DNA of 64,000 bases from Gnetum montanum. Taxonomy: Eukaryota; Streptophyta; Gnetopsida; Gnetales; Gnetaceae. Positions 45,790-57,426 of the stretch are shown here, piece after piece. Numbering within the stretch: position 1 is the first letter of the stretch; every line of letters starts with the position of its first letter. The notes under the pieces are model-generated. The model was not told where the DNA came from. It was given only the letters and a program-made list of their open reading frames with translations, and ran no database searches. Position numbers and translations under genes: made by a program. The DNA lies in NCBI GenBank assembly GCA_015680685.1, contig MNCI01020745.1:633234-697233 (forward strand), in the 5' to 3' direction.

Positions 45790-47600
45790 AACATACTCTT
45801 TCAATGTTAGAGAATTTTAACCCAATTTGACTTAGCTATGTGTAGCACTCTCACCCACAACTGAGTTGGTCACTCCATGATCAAAAAGGTTTGAAGATCA
45901 TGCAAATCAAAGCTATGGTGAGAGAGTTATGGTCCTAGGAATTTTGGTTGCTAGAGGATTAGAAAAACAGCATGAACTCCCCTTGTTGGAAATAAGGAGA
46001 ATGAAAAATTTCCCAACTCTAGTGCATATATATACATGGTTTATATCAGATACATTATAGATACGACATTGTAGCTACAACATATCAGGGACCGTAAAAA
46101 AATTTAGGATTTTGAATGATTTTTGTTGAAAAAATTGGGTGAAATGGATAGTTTAGAAGATGTAGAGGTAGTATGAAGGATGTTTAATCATATATGATAC
46201 TCATAATATGAAAATTTGGCACCATAAGCTTTTGAAAGAAGGAATCCATGGGAAAGAATGTTAATGAGATATATAAGAGATGGTGGTAGGGATCACCAAA
46301 ATTACAATCAGTTTTGAGAATATAGGAAAGTAAAAATTGATGGTTTAAATGTCTTAGAGACACAAGATAATGTCTAACTAATTGTTAGGAATGAAGCACA
46401 CAAGTCATACAAGTGGGTCCTCTCCAAAGCAGGCTTTTGCCCTTAGTGCCCTTGTATAACCATGCCGACAAGTGCTTGTAGGCACTCAAGGAGTTGAATG
46501 TAAAACATATTTATCTTGCAAAACACAAATGTTAATATCATCTAAATGAGAAAATAACACTATATTATACAAAACCATTGAATTATGATTATTTATAAGA
46601 ATGAAGTGGAATGGAAGTAGAAAGGATTGCAAAAATTGGAACATGAGGTATCTTAGCATAGGCATAATGGATTCTTATGTGTTATGTATGGTTAAAGTAA
46701 TCATTAGCCTTTCTGTCCAAGATCCAAACCAAGTCCATACCACTTACTAGTGACATTGCATTACATCATTGCAAAACTAACAACCATAAGACTACCACAC
46801 TACAAGAGCTATTAATAGTTGGTAAAGAAGTTCAAGTAGTTTATTACTAGCACACTTTTATTTTTAAATTTTCTAAAAAGCTACCTATATTTAGGCATGG
46901 GTAACATGTCTTTCTAATGGGACCCCCAAAAATTTTTATTTGGTGCATTTATTACATTGTTACTAGGTCAATCTTACTAGAGGACTACATTCAAGCATGG
47001 GTAACATGTCTTTCTAGTGACATGGTAAGGCAACACTTATTTTAGACATGCTTTCATTTTTCATTAGAACTCAAGTAAATAATACAAATTAACATTAGGA
47101 TAAAACTTATAGTAGTAGCCTTCGAGAATCTACAAATTCTCTTAATGTCACACCATTTTCATTTCCACGTGGTTCTTCACCTTTTCATTTAGGCATAATG
47201 ATCACAAGTTTATTTTAGTTTCATAGTGAAGAGAATGTCATTATGTCCATGATAAGAACCTCTTATTATTGGAAATGAGTGAATGGATAATGTGGTCTCA
47301 CTGTAAATAGGATCAATCCTTCAATGATTTGATAATATAGTGCAATATTCACATTATTAGGACTACATCTTGTTTTATTCCTTGCACTTTATTAGAAAAT
47401 CAACAAAAATATGTACAAGAAAAATGATGAAAAATTGTAGAAAAATGATATGAATGAAAAAAATGGAAAATATAGAAAGAATTTAAAAGATATCAAAGAA
47501 TAGAAAATGATTAATAAATGAGAAAAGTATAAAAGCATAAAAAAGATATTAAAGAATGTGAAAAAGTATTAAAAAAAGAGAAGGTTTAGTGCCTAAGTAT
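45790..47600 (-). other. D2 spacer between integrase and 3' ORF
   Basis: Counterpart of 35800-37440 in reverse. It has two copies of GGCATGGGTAACATGTCTTT (plus-strand sense, about 46897 and 46996), the hairpin at 46464-46483 and an A-rich tract (47400-47580). Non-coding. Confidence 0.72.
46024..46095 (-). promoter_or_regulatory. Candidate internal promoter of D2
   Basis: Minus strand: TGATATGTTGTAGCTACAAT, GTCGTATCTATAATG, GTATCTGATATAAACC, then TATA in TGTATATATATGCACT (about 46036-46024). These echo the D2 U3 (ATCGTATCTATGATATC near 54885). Confidence 0.52.
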
Positions 47601-47649
47601 CTAAGTGGACATCCCCACAACTATTATTGAAAATAGTCAATCAAAAGAT

Positions 47650-48600
47650 GGAATGAGTTGAAGTTAGTTTAATAGATAAGGTAGAATCCATAGAGGAGTC
47701 AAGATGTCCATAGAATGGTTTGACTTGTTGAATATTAACCGAGATAAGCTTTTGTGGATTAGTTGGATGGTAAATGTGTATGACACCTGAGTGGTAAGTT
47801 GCATGGACAATATAGGATCCTTTCCAAAGGGTTTGAAATTTAGTTCTTTATGGAACATGGTTGGGATTATAATAAATAACTCTATCATCAGGCTTGGTAG
47901 ACACTTGTCTTATGTTTGCATCATACCTATATTGGAAGTATTTCTTGTGAACCTCATTACTCATCAATGCTACAAGTTAATTTCCATCCAAAAGGTTAAC
48001 GTTCATGAGACATTCCTTCTGAGTTGAGTCTAGGCCTAGGTCAAGTATACTAGCAATACCTAACATTTTTGGCTCAACTTGAATTAGTAGGGTTGGAAGT
48101 TTTTCATAGACTAGTTCACAGGATGAGTAGCCATCAGTGAGTTTCCATGTGAACCTATATGTCCATAGACCATCATTTAGCTTAGTGCTCTAATCCTTTC
48201 AAAATCAACTAATAGCTCAAGTTAATATTCTCATGAGTTCCATATTAGTTACTTCTACTTGACCATTAGCTTGGGGGTGATATGATGTTATTAATTTATG
48301 ATTAACCCTAAGGCATTACATCAACTTCTTGAATGTAGCTCTTGTGAAGTGGGTTATGCTATCAGATATCAATATTTTGGGTACTCTAAATTGATTCACC
48401 ACATGTTATTGGAAGAATTTGGTAGCTATTATGGCTATACAATCTTTGACTATAGTTGCTTCTACCCACTTGGTGTAGTAATCAACAATAACTATGATGT
48501 AATATGTTCCATTTGACATTGGTTTATTGGGCCCCATGAAATCAATTCCCCAAATTTCAAATAGTTTCAATGGTTGTATCCATTGCTATGGGCCTTCATT
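47650..48600 (-). pseudogene. D2 integrase
   Basis: Minus strand: [20 protein letters not shown] (48560), [47 protein letters not shown] (about 48250). The catalytic Asp, Asp and Glu are all kept, but stops break the frame. The C-terminal part has NKCYRLDEKRLHA-like DNA and the open stretch 47664-47888, which contains DKVIYYNPNHVP-like text in another frame. Confidence 0.85.
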
Positions 48601-48949
48601 TTTGGCCATTAGTCCTCCATCGCGTTGACATCATTCACAAGACTAGGTAAATTGGTGTGCATCCCTAAATATGGTAGGCCAAAAAAAGCCAATCATTAAC
48701 TTCAATGGTATTCTACATCTTGCGTAGTGACCACCACATGGTCCATCATGCATATCTTGTAGAGTTCTTTTTTGGCCCTCTTCTAGAATGCACCATCAGT
48801 CCATCAACATATATCTTGTAAAGATTTCCATTAATTTCCAGATACTATTTAACTTAGTGGATGAACTATTCCTTTTGTTTCTTGTTCCACTCAACAAGAA
48901 GCTCTTGTGTAGTGAGGTAAGTCATGTAATTAATAATCCACAACTTTTC

Positions 48950-49400
48950 TATTAACTTGATAACCATTGTTGTTCATATAAACAAAATTTCATTGGGAAA
49001 TTAGTCTGATAATGGTTCATCGTGTTCTTATGGTTCCATCTTATTATTGACAAATGATCGTCTACAACATTTTCAATTCCCATTTTATCTATCATGGTAA
49101 TATCAAACTCTTGTAATATCATAAGCCATTGTATCACCCTTAGACTATTCATTGGTTTATTCATCATAAATATGATAACACTATGATCCATGTGAACATA
49201 AATAGGGTATATGAGCACATAATGTTTGAATTTTTCAAGTACATACACCATAGCCATAAGCTCCTTTTCTATAGTGGTGTAATTAAGTTGTGCCTTAGTG
49301 ATGCTTTAACTAGCGTAGTATATGTAATATGGTCTTTTTTAATCATCAAGCTAAGTGAGTATTGCTCCTAGTGCATAGTTCAAAGTGTTTATCATAATGT
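48950..49400 (-). pseudogene. D2 RNase H
   Basis: An open stretch of 101 codons (48952-49257, minus): MAMVYVLEKFKHYVL, VHMDHSVIIFMMNKPM, VIQWLMILQEFDITMIDKMG, ENVVDDHLS. These are the usual Ty3-type RNase H end motifs (A-VYALEKFR-YL ... VHTDHAAIRYLM). Upstream blocks are in other frames. Confidence 0.83.
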
Positions 49401-49499
49401 GGAAGAACTTAGAACAATCTAGGGCTCAAAGAATTAATGTTTTAATTAGCTTCTATTTTAATGTCTCAAATGCCTTCTCACATTGTTCTATCCATTAGA

Positions 49500-50290
49500 A
49501 TGATGCATCTTTCTTTGTAAGCTTTACTAGCAACTTTGCGATCTTTGAAAAATTCTCAATAAACCTTCTATAATATCCTATATGGCCAAGGAATGATCTA
49601 ACATCTTTCATAGTTTGTGGCCACTAGGTGATATTTTAAATGACCCTTATCTTGTTAGGATCTACCTCTATTTCGTTTTCAGATATTTTATGTCCCAAAA
49701 CAATACCATTTTGAACCATTAAATGGTTTTTTTGGCAATTGAGCTTTAGATTAGTTTCAACACATCTTTTCAAAACTAGCTCTAGTCAGTCCAAGGCTTA
49801 TTTGAAGTCTAGTTTGTATGTAGAAAAGTCATCCATAAATACTTCACTCCATCGCCAATCTATTTTTGGAAAATACTCAGTGCAAGTATTTGAAATGTAG
49901 TGTGAGCATTGCACAAGCCAAAAGGCATTTGTTTGTAGGAAAATATCCCTCAAGGACTAGTGAATGTAGTCTTCTCTTAATCTTTTGATGTAATGCAGAT
50001 TTGGTTATACCTATTGTAGCCATCAAGGAAACTGTAGTACTAATGTCCTGCAATAGTATCAAGGACTCAGTCAACAAATGGTATAGGAAAGCAATCCTTG
50101 AATGTTATTGAATTCAATAATCGAAAGTTGATGTAGACCCTCCACTTGCCAAATTTCTTTGGGACAATGACTAAGAGACTAACCCATTCATTATTTGCCA
50201 TTGGATAGATAAGCCATACTTTTAAGAGTTTTTCGAATTCTTGTTTGACCACTTCTTTGAGTTTGGGTTTCAACATTCTTTGAGGTTGGC
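49500..50290 (-). pseudogene. D2 reverse transcriptase
   Basis: Minus strand: KLKEVVKQEFEKLLKVWLIY, WVSLLVIVPKKFGKWRVYIN and FRLLNSITFKDCFPIPFVD (50067-50276), then FLDGYNGYNQI (motif A Asp kept), QMPFGLCNAHTTFQ, SEVFMDDFST (FMDD catalytic pair kept, shifted frame, about 49830). LIQSSIAKKTI-like and [10 protein letters not shown]-like remnants follow. Several frameshifts. Confidence 0.87.
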
Positions 50291-50889
50291 AATGAGATTT
50301 GGCAGTTGGATCTATATAGATTTAGTGTTTACATATGTGTGGATCTATACCCGTTATTTCATCGTAGGACCATGCAAATGTTGGTGGTCATTTATTTACT
50401 ACTTCCAATAATCTTCCCTTTTTCTCTTTATCAAGATTGGCATTAATAATTATTGGTTTCTTATTATTTAGAAAAGCATAATCTAGTACATCTAGTAGAG
50501 CTTTTAGTTCTAAAGGTTTTGGTTTATACTTGTCTTGAATCTCTGACTATCCCCATTCAATGTCTTCTTCTTGCTATGATTGTACATAGGGATGTTTCCT
50601 TTTTAACTATGCTAACTATCGAATTCTTCAACATAGGCACTTGTGATTTTATTCAATGGTTCCATGCACATGTTAGACTCTATCAACCACTAGGTACCTT
50701 CTTGTTTTGTGGCTGCTGCATACAGACATTATTGCACACACATATCTTCTATACATTGACTGCATGCTATATTGGTTTCTTATTTTATGGCCTAGATTTT
50801 TCGCACACAATTGCACTTGTTATTGTTGTATGTGATACATGGAACTTTGTCTTTGTACAATTATAGCTTCATCTTCCTTAGAAATTTTC

Positions 50890-51390
50890 AAGAACAAATC
50901 TTTGATTCCTAACTTAGCATCCACTGTGCTAATCCATGCTCTTTCCATAATTATAAGAAATTTACCCTTGTTTTTTCCTACATGTATGATAAGAAAATTA
51001 GCAAGGTAGGACCAACCATTGATGATTGTAATAACATCCTATACTTATCCAAGTAAAATAGTAATTAACTGGTTGACAAGATCTAGTGAAATATTGCTCT
51101 TCTTTAGTGGAGGAGGATACCAAACTTTGTACATATTTTGCAAAATCAAATTTACTCATAATCCAAAATTTAGTAGAGCCTTGCATGGGTTGCATCCTAC
51201 TATCTAGAGATATACTAAGGGACTTCTTAAATATGTTCTCTTTTTGGGAAGTACTCCTACCTTGATCCAATACATTACAATTTGAGTGAGCATGATAGTG
51301 GTCAAACTCAGATCTATAGAATGTGAAAGCTTGATGTTCCTTTGAGGAGTATGTGTAGATGGGGTTGATGTAGGTAAAGTTCCCATGCTT
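50890..51390 (-). pseudogene. D2 retropepsin region
   Basis: Minus strand: VMYWIKVGVLPKKRTYLRSP (51280-51210), then NPCKALLNFGLWVNLIL, where the DSG triplet has become NFG, then KKSNISLDLVNQLITILLG and DVITIINGWSYL. Dead. Confidence 0.78.
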
Positions 51391-53854
51391 TCAACCCTTT
51401 CTGGACTTGTTCTGAAAAATTAACGTTTTCTAGATCTAGGTTAATTTACCATCATATTCTCTTGTGTTATAACTACCCTAGTAGTACTCTTTTGTTGTAG
51501 TTGTGTTGGTCGTTCTCCTTACATAACTTGTGGTAGCACTAGTGGTAGGGAGTTAGCAGGTTGGATTGATGAACCAGTTGTTGATTGATATGCATAAGAA
51601 TTGGGATCTATTCATGATGTAGTGGGTCTATGATACTCTGGTGGATAATAGTGAGAGAAGGTATGAATTGACACATTTCCTAAAATGATTAGACATTGAA
51701 TGTAATATCCATAAGGATTTGGTTTCCTATATAGATATTGATGCCTTGGCGGTGGCACTCCCCATGCTTGTGGTTTTTGCCACTACTACTAATATTGCTC
51801 CTATGGTTAAGGGTAGGCTTCACTTAGATAATATGATAGTTGGTAAGGTTTTCAAAAGTTACCTCGCAAGTAAGGTAATCCTCTTGGCATTTGTTTCTTG
51901 AAAAATCTTAGGTTAAGCACGTATGTCATAGACTCTTGCAAGTGGGCCATAATAGGGCAGCATCCCTTAGGATGTTCATATTGGCACACTTTACATCATT
52001 CTTCATCTTCCGAACTAGACTCTGTGAACTCCTCAACTACAACAACTTTTCCTTTATGTTTGTAGTTCTCTCATTCTTTGTCTCTTCTTTTCTTCCTTTC
52101 TTTGTTTTTTATTCAGATCTTGTTCAATCTTTTCTTCTACTATCTTGAGTGCAGTAGCAAATTTTTCATTCACTAAATCCCACATTTTCTCTTTCTTTTT
52201 TGCAATGTCATTGATTGATTTTTAGATGGGTAGAGTCTTCTTTTAGATGGCATCCACAAAAGTTTCTTTTTCTTGTCTATCACACATTCTCACATCCCTT
52301 TTTCTTATTGCGGGATCTCGATTGTACTCTTCTATGGATTCTCTTTTCTTTAATTCTCCTTCCTCTTTGGCCACTTGGTCTATCAGTCTTTGAATTCAAT
52401 GGACTATCATTTCAGATAACCTACCTTGGGCATATAACTTAAGAGTTTCTATAGTCTTATTCCTTAACTCATCAATAATATGCTTGAGTTATTCCCTTTG
52501 GAAAAATCCATGGCCTAAGCATCTATGCAATAGTGAATAATACATTCCCATTGCTACATCAAGAGATTCATGTCTCCCTTGCTTCCATCCTTGAATTTGT
52601 TTTCTTAAATTAGACACTCTGGAATAGGTTTGATATTTGTCATTAAAAAGCTCTAGCATGGTACTCCATCTTCAAATTATTTCTAGTTCTAAAGATTGGT
52701 ACCAGCTTTCTGCTTCCTTAATAAATGTTCTAGAAAATAATTTCAATTTTTTCCAATCATTCTTAATGTTCTAAAGAGCATAAGCATTGTGGAATGCTTG
52801 AAGATGGTGCTATGAATCTACATTATATCCACCTTCACATTTGAAAATTTTGTTCATATCTAGTCGCTTGTTTGACTATACTTCATGTGCCTAGTAGGGA
52901 TATACGCTGCTTCTCTTATATTAATCATATTATGAGTGGCCAAAATGGGTTCTTCATGATCTTCAGGTTCATAGACTATATTATAGTTATGACTCCTTCA
53001 ATGCTCATAATGATGTTTCCTTTCCTCATGCTTGATCCTATCTCTTCTTTGTTCATAATTGTCTCCTTCATCATCAAGATACCTTCTTCGATGTACATGT
53101 CTTTCATGGTCTCCTTGTCTTTCCTTGTCATAGTCTCTTGATCCTCATTCCCTCTTGTCAAATTCCACAAATTAATGTGAGTAGGAAGAGGAAGCAGTTG
53201 GAAAATGGTGTTGGCTAGTTCTCCTTCTGTGACTCCATGATTCATTCTCTTTTGGTTCTACGGAAGCTTTAGGCCTTGAGCTTTGCCTAAGTTTGAAGTC
53301 TTCCATATCTTTCCTAGGTGTTTCCGCAAAGGCCAAATGCAGTTGTGTTTTGACAAGTTCCTCTAAACAAATGATTGACATCTGTGAATGAGATTCATGA
53401 GGTTGGTGGAGTTCTTTCATTACAAATGTATCATCATTTATTTCTTCTAGGAAAATGGTGTGAAGCATTTTCTTTCCTTTGTTATGCTTATGTCTTGTCT
53501 TCATGGTGGCATCCCTTCTTACTTGTGCTTCTATAGGTTGATATGACTTAGCCATGTATTTAGCGATATGGTATCCTTCTTGTGCATGGCCAAGTTTCAA
53601 CCTTATTAAGGTTTCTTGCAACATTGCTAGTATAGAACATTCTGGAGGCTAAACAACGTTACCCTGCAAATCTCTCCATCTTAGTTATTCATCCTAGTGG
53701 AAGAAAAATGTTAAATCAGGATACCATGGATCTGTATGAGCATAGAAAATTCCAATTTTCATGGACACACTCCAATCTTCTTGATCATATTCTTTTTCAT
53801 GACTCTTATGAGTTTCTTTGGTAAGTGGTGACTTTTCTTTAAGTGTAGAAGCCA
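51391..53854 (-). pseudogene. D2 gag
   Basis: Minus strand from MASTLKEKSPLTKETHKSHE (53854). A 150-codon open stretch (53172-53624) has MLQETLIRLKLGHAQEGYHI, KQYMAKSYQPIEAQ-like and ENESWSHRRRTSQHHFPTAS. Then come an Arg/Asp/His-rich part (53130-52980), MINIREAAYIPTRHMKYSQ (about 52920), the capsid blocks ESWYQSLELE, LELFNDKYQTYSRVSNLRKQ and IQGWKQGRHESLDVAMGMYY (52700-52540), ETLKLYAQGRLSEM (52435) and IQRLIDQVAKEEGELKKRES. The zinc-knuckle area at about 52000 is degenerate. A Pro/Tyr-rich tail follows to about 51400. Confidence 0.85.
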
Positions 53855-53980
53855 TATTATGGTTTTGACACTTTTAGGTGTGTGCGTGTGGATTAATAAA
53901 GTTAATTTGAATGTGATAAATAGGCTTTGTGATTCTTAACACAATGAACTCTATAAAATCAACTACTAACCAAACATTAA

Positions 53981-54003
53981 CACATCCCTGACAATGATGC
54001 CAA
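53981..54003 (-). other. D2 primer-binding site
   Basis: Minus strand TTGGCATCATTGTCAGGGAT directly after the LTR end: tRNA-Asp type (TGGCGCCGTTGCCGGGGA), better preserved than in D1 or B. Confidence 0.8.
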
Positions 54004-54920
54004 TGATGAGTGGCTAAGTATTCTAACACTCCACCATACAAGTCACAAGCGCACACACGCAACTAGATCATAATCCATGGATGGACAATGTAAGTATGCT
54101 AATGGTTGATAATTGTTCATGATTGTTGTCTCCTCACTTTGAGTTAGTGAAGTGCAAGTAGTATGATTTAACTCTCAGTGAGGTATATAATATCATGGTA
54201 TTGTAGGCTCAAATTACTCCTAAGTGTATTCATATTGAAAAGAATGAGAATACAATTTAAGTCTAAGTGATAATAGAAATGTAAATTTATCCTATCATAT
54301 TATGATAAGCATCCATTCTTGATTTATTATATACGTCCTAGGCTCATGTGACCATTATTGGGATTACCAAGTGAATTCACTACTAAGCGAATCAAGCGAA
54401 GTCACTACTTGGTTTCCAAACAATTACACTTAACACTCGAAACTAGTCGTACTCATTCCACCTTACTAATGAACGTGAGAAAAGTAAACTACTTTAGAAA
54501 TGTAAAGAACTAAACTAAAGTAAACATATTAAAGGAATAAAAATAAAACTAAGGAAAGTGTTTAACTAAAAATAAAGAAACTAAGTGTAATGCTACAATG
54601 ATAAGAAACAATCTTAATCTTTATTTTTGGCCATGAATTCTGCCTAAGTACAATCCACTCGAACAAAGATTCCGTACAACTATTTAACACCACATTGCAG
54701 GCATTTACTCTATTGCTAAGTCTAAGTTACAAAAACAAACTGCAAGATTTTCGCTAAGGATAGAATAATAGGTGTTCCATTGAGGCGACTAAGGGTTGGT
54801 ATTTATAGTGTTGACCATGGTCCTCTACATCGCATCAATGATGACGTATGCAAAGTTGCAGTGTTGTAGATATGATATCATAGATACGATATCGTGACTT
54901 ATGAAAAATAGGTTCTATCA
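54004..54920 (-). repeat. D2 5' LTR
   Basis: Minus strand TGATAGAACCTATTTTTC ... CCACTCATCA. The U3 has ACGATATCGTATC and ATGATATCATATC (54868-54897), TATA in ACACTATAAATACC (about 54810), AATAAAG-like sequence near 54620. Confidence 0.92.
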
Positions 54921-54925
54921 CTTGA

Positions 54926-55266
54926 TAATCCCAATAACTGTTGTGTCAACCTAAGATGTGCACAAAAAACTAGGAATATATACTTATTACTAATAGGATA
55001 GATTAGTCTTACATTTTCATTGCACGTAGACTTAGAATTTATAATCATTTTTACCATGTTGGCACTTAGCATATTTTAAGTTGAACAACATCAATATATC
55101 ACATGCCTTATTAAGAGTTAAACTATATGATTTGCACCTCAGTAACTCTAGGAAGGAATACAATGATCACGAACTGAACATCAACTACTAGTATACTTAC
55201 ATTGTCTATCAATGGATTACAATCTTATTTCTATGGTTGAGGATTGGAACACTTAACCATTCATCA
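54926..55266 (+). repeat. D1 3' LTR, second part
   Basis: Continues LTR D from TAATCCCAATAACTG to CCATTCATCA, matching 11246-11600 with small deletions. Followed by target duplication CTTTT. Confidence 0.9.
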
Positions 55267-55271
55267 CTTTT

Positions 55272-55708
55272 ATCTTCCTTAAATCTTAAAAAATATATTA
55301 AAAATGTTAAAGAGGTGTTAGATGATTTTTTTCAAGTTTCAAGATTAAAAATTAATTTTGAAAAAAATATTCTATTTCATTTTTATCTTTTAGAGATCTA
55401 GCAAGTATACTGCTTATAGGATGAGCATTAAGCCTTTGGATGATGACCTTTATATTACAAGAAGATATAAATTGCAAATATTAAAATAAGGCTTGAAGTG
55501 GCTTCTACTTCAAATAAGCTACAACACAGACATCTTAGATGGTTTCATCATATGTAAAAAACATCAAATAAGGAGCTAAATATTTTCATATCACTTAGAG
55601 TGGTAGTAGAGATATAAAGTATTGAAAGCAACACCTAGTGTCTCCTACCTACCTTTGCACACCCAATAGACCATCATGTGGCATAATCATCTTATAATTT
55701 CTAATATG
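55272..55708 (+). pseudogene. L1-like RT relic, right half, and decayed DNA
   Basis: EVLDDFFQVSRLKINFEKN (about 55312-55370) is the segment after the FADD motif in L1-type RT (SGLKINFEKS in the family). Beyond about 55480 no motif was read. Confidence 0.5.
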
Positions 55709-57426
55709 TGTACTGACCTAAATCATCGGTGTAAGGCTGGAAGGGAAAACAAACATTGAAAGATTGTTGGGCAGACATAGCTGACCTTGCTTTCGCTTAA
55801 GGGTGAGCTAGAAAAGGAACTGAAGGCAAAGTGCCTTGGATGGTCTGCACGCAAATCAACCAAGGACTTCCCCAAACGTAAACTACGGCTTGCGCTGGGG
55901 TTATCGTAACTAATGTTTGAAATGTAAACAGTGATGTAAAAAATGCAACAGATCATACACATAACAGTATTGCGAACAGAATGTAAACTGAATGTCAAAC
56001 AGAGTAAACAATATAATGGCTAGCAAATTCTATTATATTGCTTAGAAAAGACGTGCACCGGTCAAAGCGTAGTTGCACGTGTGGATGGCAAGTCAAGCAC
56101 CAAGCCCTGGGGTGATGTGATGTGTTTCAAGAGTGCTTGGATGCTAGGAGTCAAGTGTGCCTGAGTGCCCAAGGATTGCTGGTCTGAGTTTCCTAAGCCG
56201 TCAACCTTCAAAATTGCCAACCCCATTTATGTGAATTAACAAGGTATTTATAGGGTTTGGTTGAGCTCGAGTGCGAAATTCATGAATGGAATTAACGGCT
56301 GAGAATTGAGAGGAAAATAGATCAAGTGACATGTGTCCAATGGACAGCTGTGTGTGAGTTGGACGTGTGTGGGAAAGCTACATTTTTTACTAGGTGCATT
56401 GTATCTTACAACGTGCATTAACTTACTCAAGCTAGTTTACGCTCATGGAAGCAGATACAATTTAGAGCATAAGAGCCTGACAAGCTCACAAATGATGAAA
56501 ATTTACAATGAAATGATAATGTACAACAAGAGAAATTGACTTCGGCTCACTTGAAACTTCTCAATCTTTGAATTGCCTATTGTAGGATGTTGATCTGGGT
56601 GGCTTTGTGGTTGTTTGAGGCATCTTTACTTGACCAGGACTTCCAACGTGAGTCGATTTTGCCTTGGCGTGTCCTCAGCGTGCTCACGCTACACTCATGC
56701 TGCACTCACACTGCCAGCGTGACCTCAGCATGAATGAGCTAAAATGACGTATTTTCACCAAATTTTGATTTCTGAAGCCTGGTTCTTGAGTGCAACTGCT
56801 GTCTGACTATGTGGTTGACCTTAGGAATGATCTGAAAATCAAAAATTGAGCTTGATGTACCCTATTTTAAATCACTTTTGGTAGCTCACGTTGGACTCAC
56901 ACTGCCAACGTGAGTGCAGTGTGACCACAGCGTGAGCTGCAGAAACGTGCAATTTTTGGACCTGAAATCTGGAATTCTGGGGGCTGAAATCTGAAGTTAT
57001 CAACAATGAACCCTAAGGATGACTTGCACCTTGGAAATCAAATCATTTTGACTTAGTTTTGGGCTTTGAAAGTTGCTCACGCTACACTCACGATGCCAGC
57101 ATGACCTTAGTGTGAGTGATAGCATGAGTGTGAAGATGTGACCAATTTGTCTCGAAATTTGAATTCCTGAATGCTGAAACTTGAGTTGGACATCAGTGGC
57201 CCTTGAGGATGGCTTGCGCCCTTATATTCAGACCATTTTTTGACTTGATTTTAAAGCTGTTGGAGTTACTCACGCTGAGGGCAAGCTAGCTTGACAGTGT
57301 GAGCAAGCTGGCTTGAGCAAGCTGGGTGTGAGTTTCATGCCTTAGTCAAATTCTGCCTCCTGAAAGTGCAAGAGGCTTTGTGTTATTCTCATTTCAAAGT
57401 GTTAAGCTGAAATTAGTGGTGTTTCA
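55709..57426 (-). repeat. Element F 3' LTR
   Basis: Minus strand TGAAACACC (57426) to GGTCAGTACA (55709), 1718 bases. TATA in ACCCTATAAATACC (about 56250, minus). The U3 (56640-57310) is full of CACGCT/AGCGTG repeats. The first 1.07 kb matches 62927-64000 closely, apart from a short deletion in the right copy near 63334. Confidence 0.92.
56640..57310. repeat. CACGCT / AGCGTG repeat cluster in U3 of LTR F
   Basis: Groups such as CACTCACGCTGCCAGCGTGA, gctcacgttggactcacactgccaacgtgag and ctcacgctacactcacg recur at about 56686, 56886, 57074 and 57270, spaced about 190-200 bases apart, each in a unit with a similar flank (gaaatctggaattctg). So it is a roughly 195-base degenerate tandem repeat built on a short palindromic core. 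Confidence 0.75.

Larger units (their letters stand above)
41622..54920 (-). mobile_element. Element D2: full-length Athila/Tat-type retrotransposon in D1's 3' LTR
   Basis: Minus-strand element of 13299 bases. 5' LTR 54920-54004, primer site 54003-53981, gag from 53854, protease near 51300, RT 50290-49500, RNase H 49400-48950, integrase 48600-47650, spacer, internal promoter candidate (46095-46024), 3' ORF (45468 to about 42735), polypurine tract, 3' LTR 42524-41622. Target duplication CTTGG (41617-41621) / CTTGA (54921-54925). Same family as its host D1, in opposite orientation. Confidence 0.92.
10726..55266 (+). mobile_element. Element D1: Athila/Tat-type LTR retrotransposon, host of the nested cluster
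   Basis: Bounded by LTRs at 10726-11600 and 41133-41621 plus 54926-55266, with a perfect 5-bp target duplication CTTTT at 10721-10725 and 55267-55271. Internal order: primer site, gag (11742-13035 and 30480-31060), protease (31564-31920), a foreign segment in place of RT-integrase (about 32420-35800), spacer, internal promoter candidate, 3' ORF (38122-40890), polypurine tract, LTR. It is interrupted by elements A (with B inside) and D2. Removing these leaves about 13.8 kb, close to the length of B and D2. All coding parts carry stops. Confidence 0.88.

Noticed and set aside
35800-47600. Inverted repeat as an assembly artefact
   Set aside because: The arms are clearly diverged from each other, and target duplications explain the arrangement.
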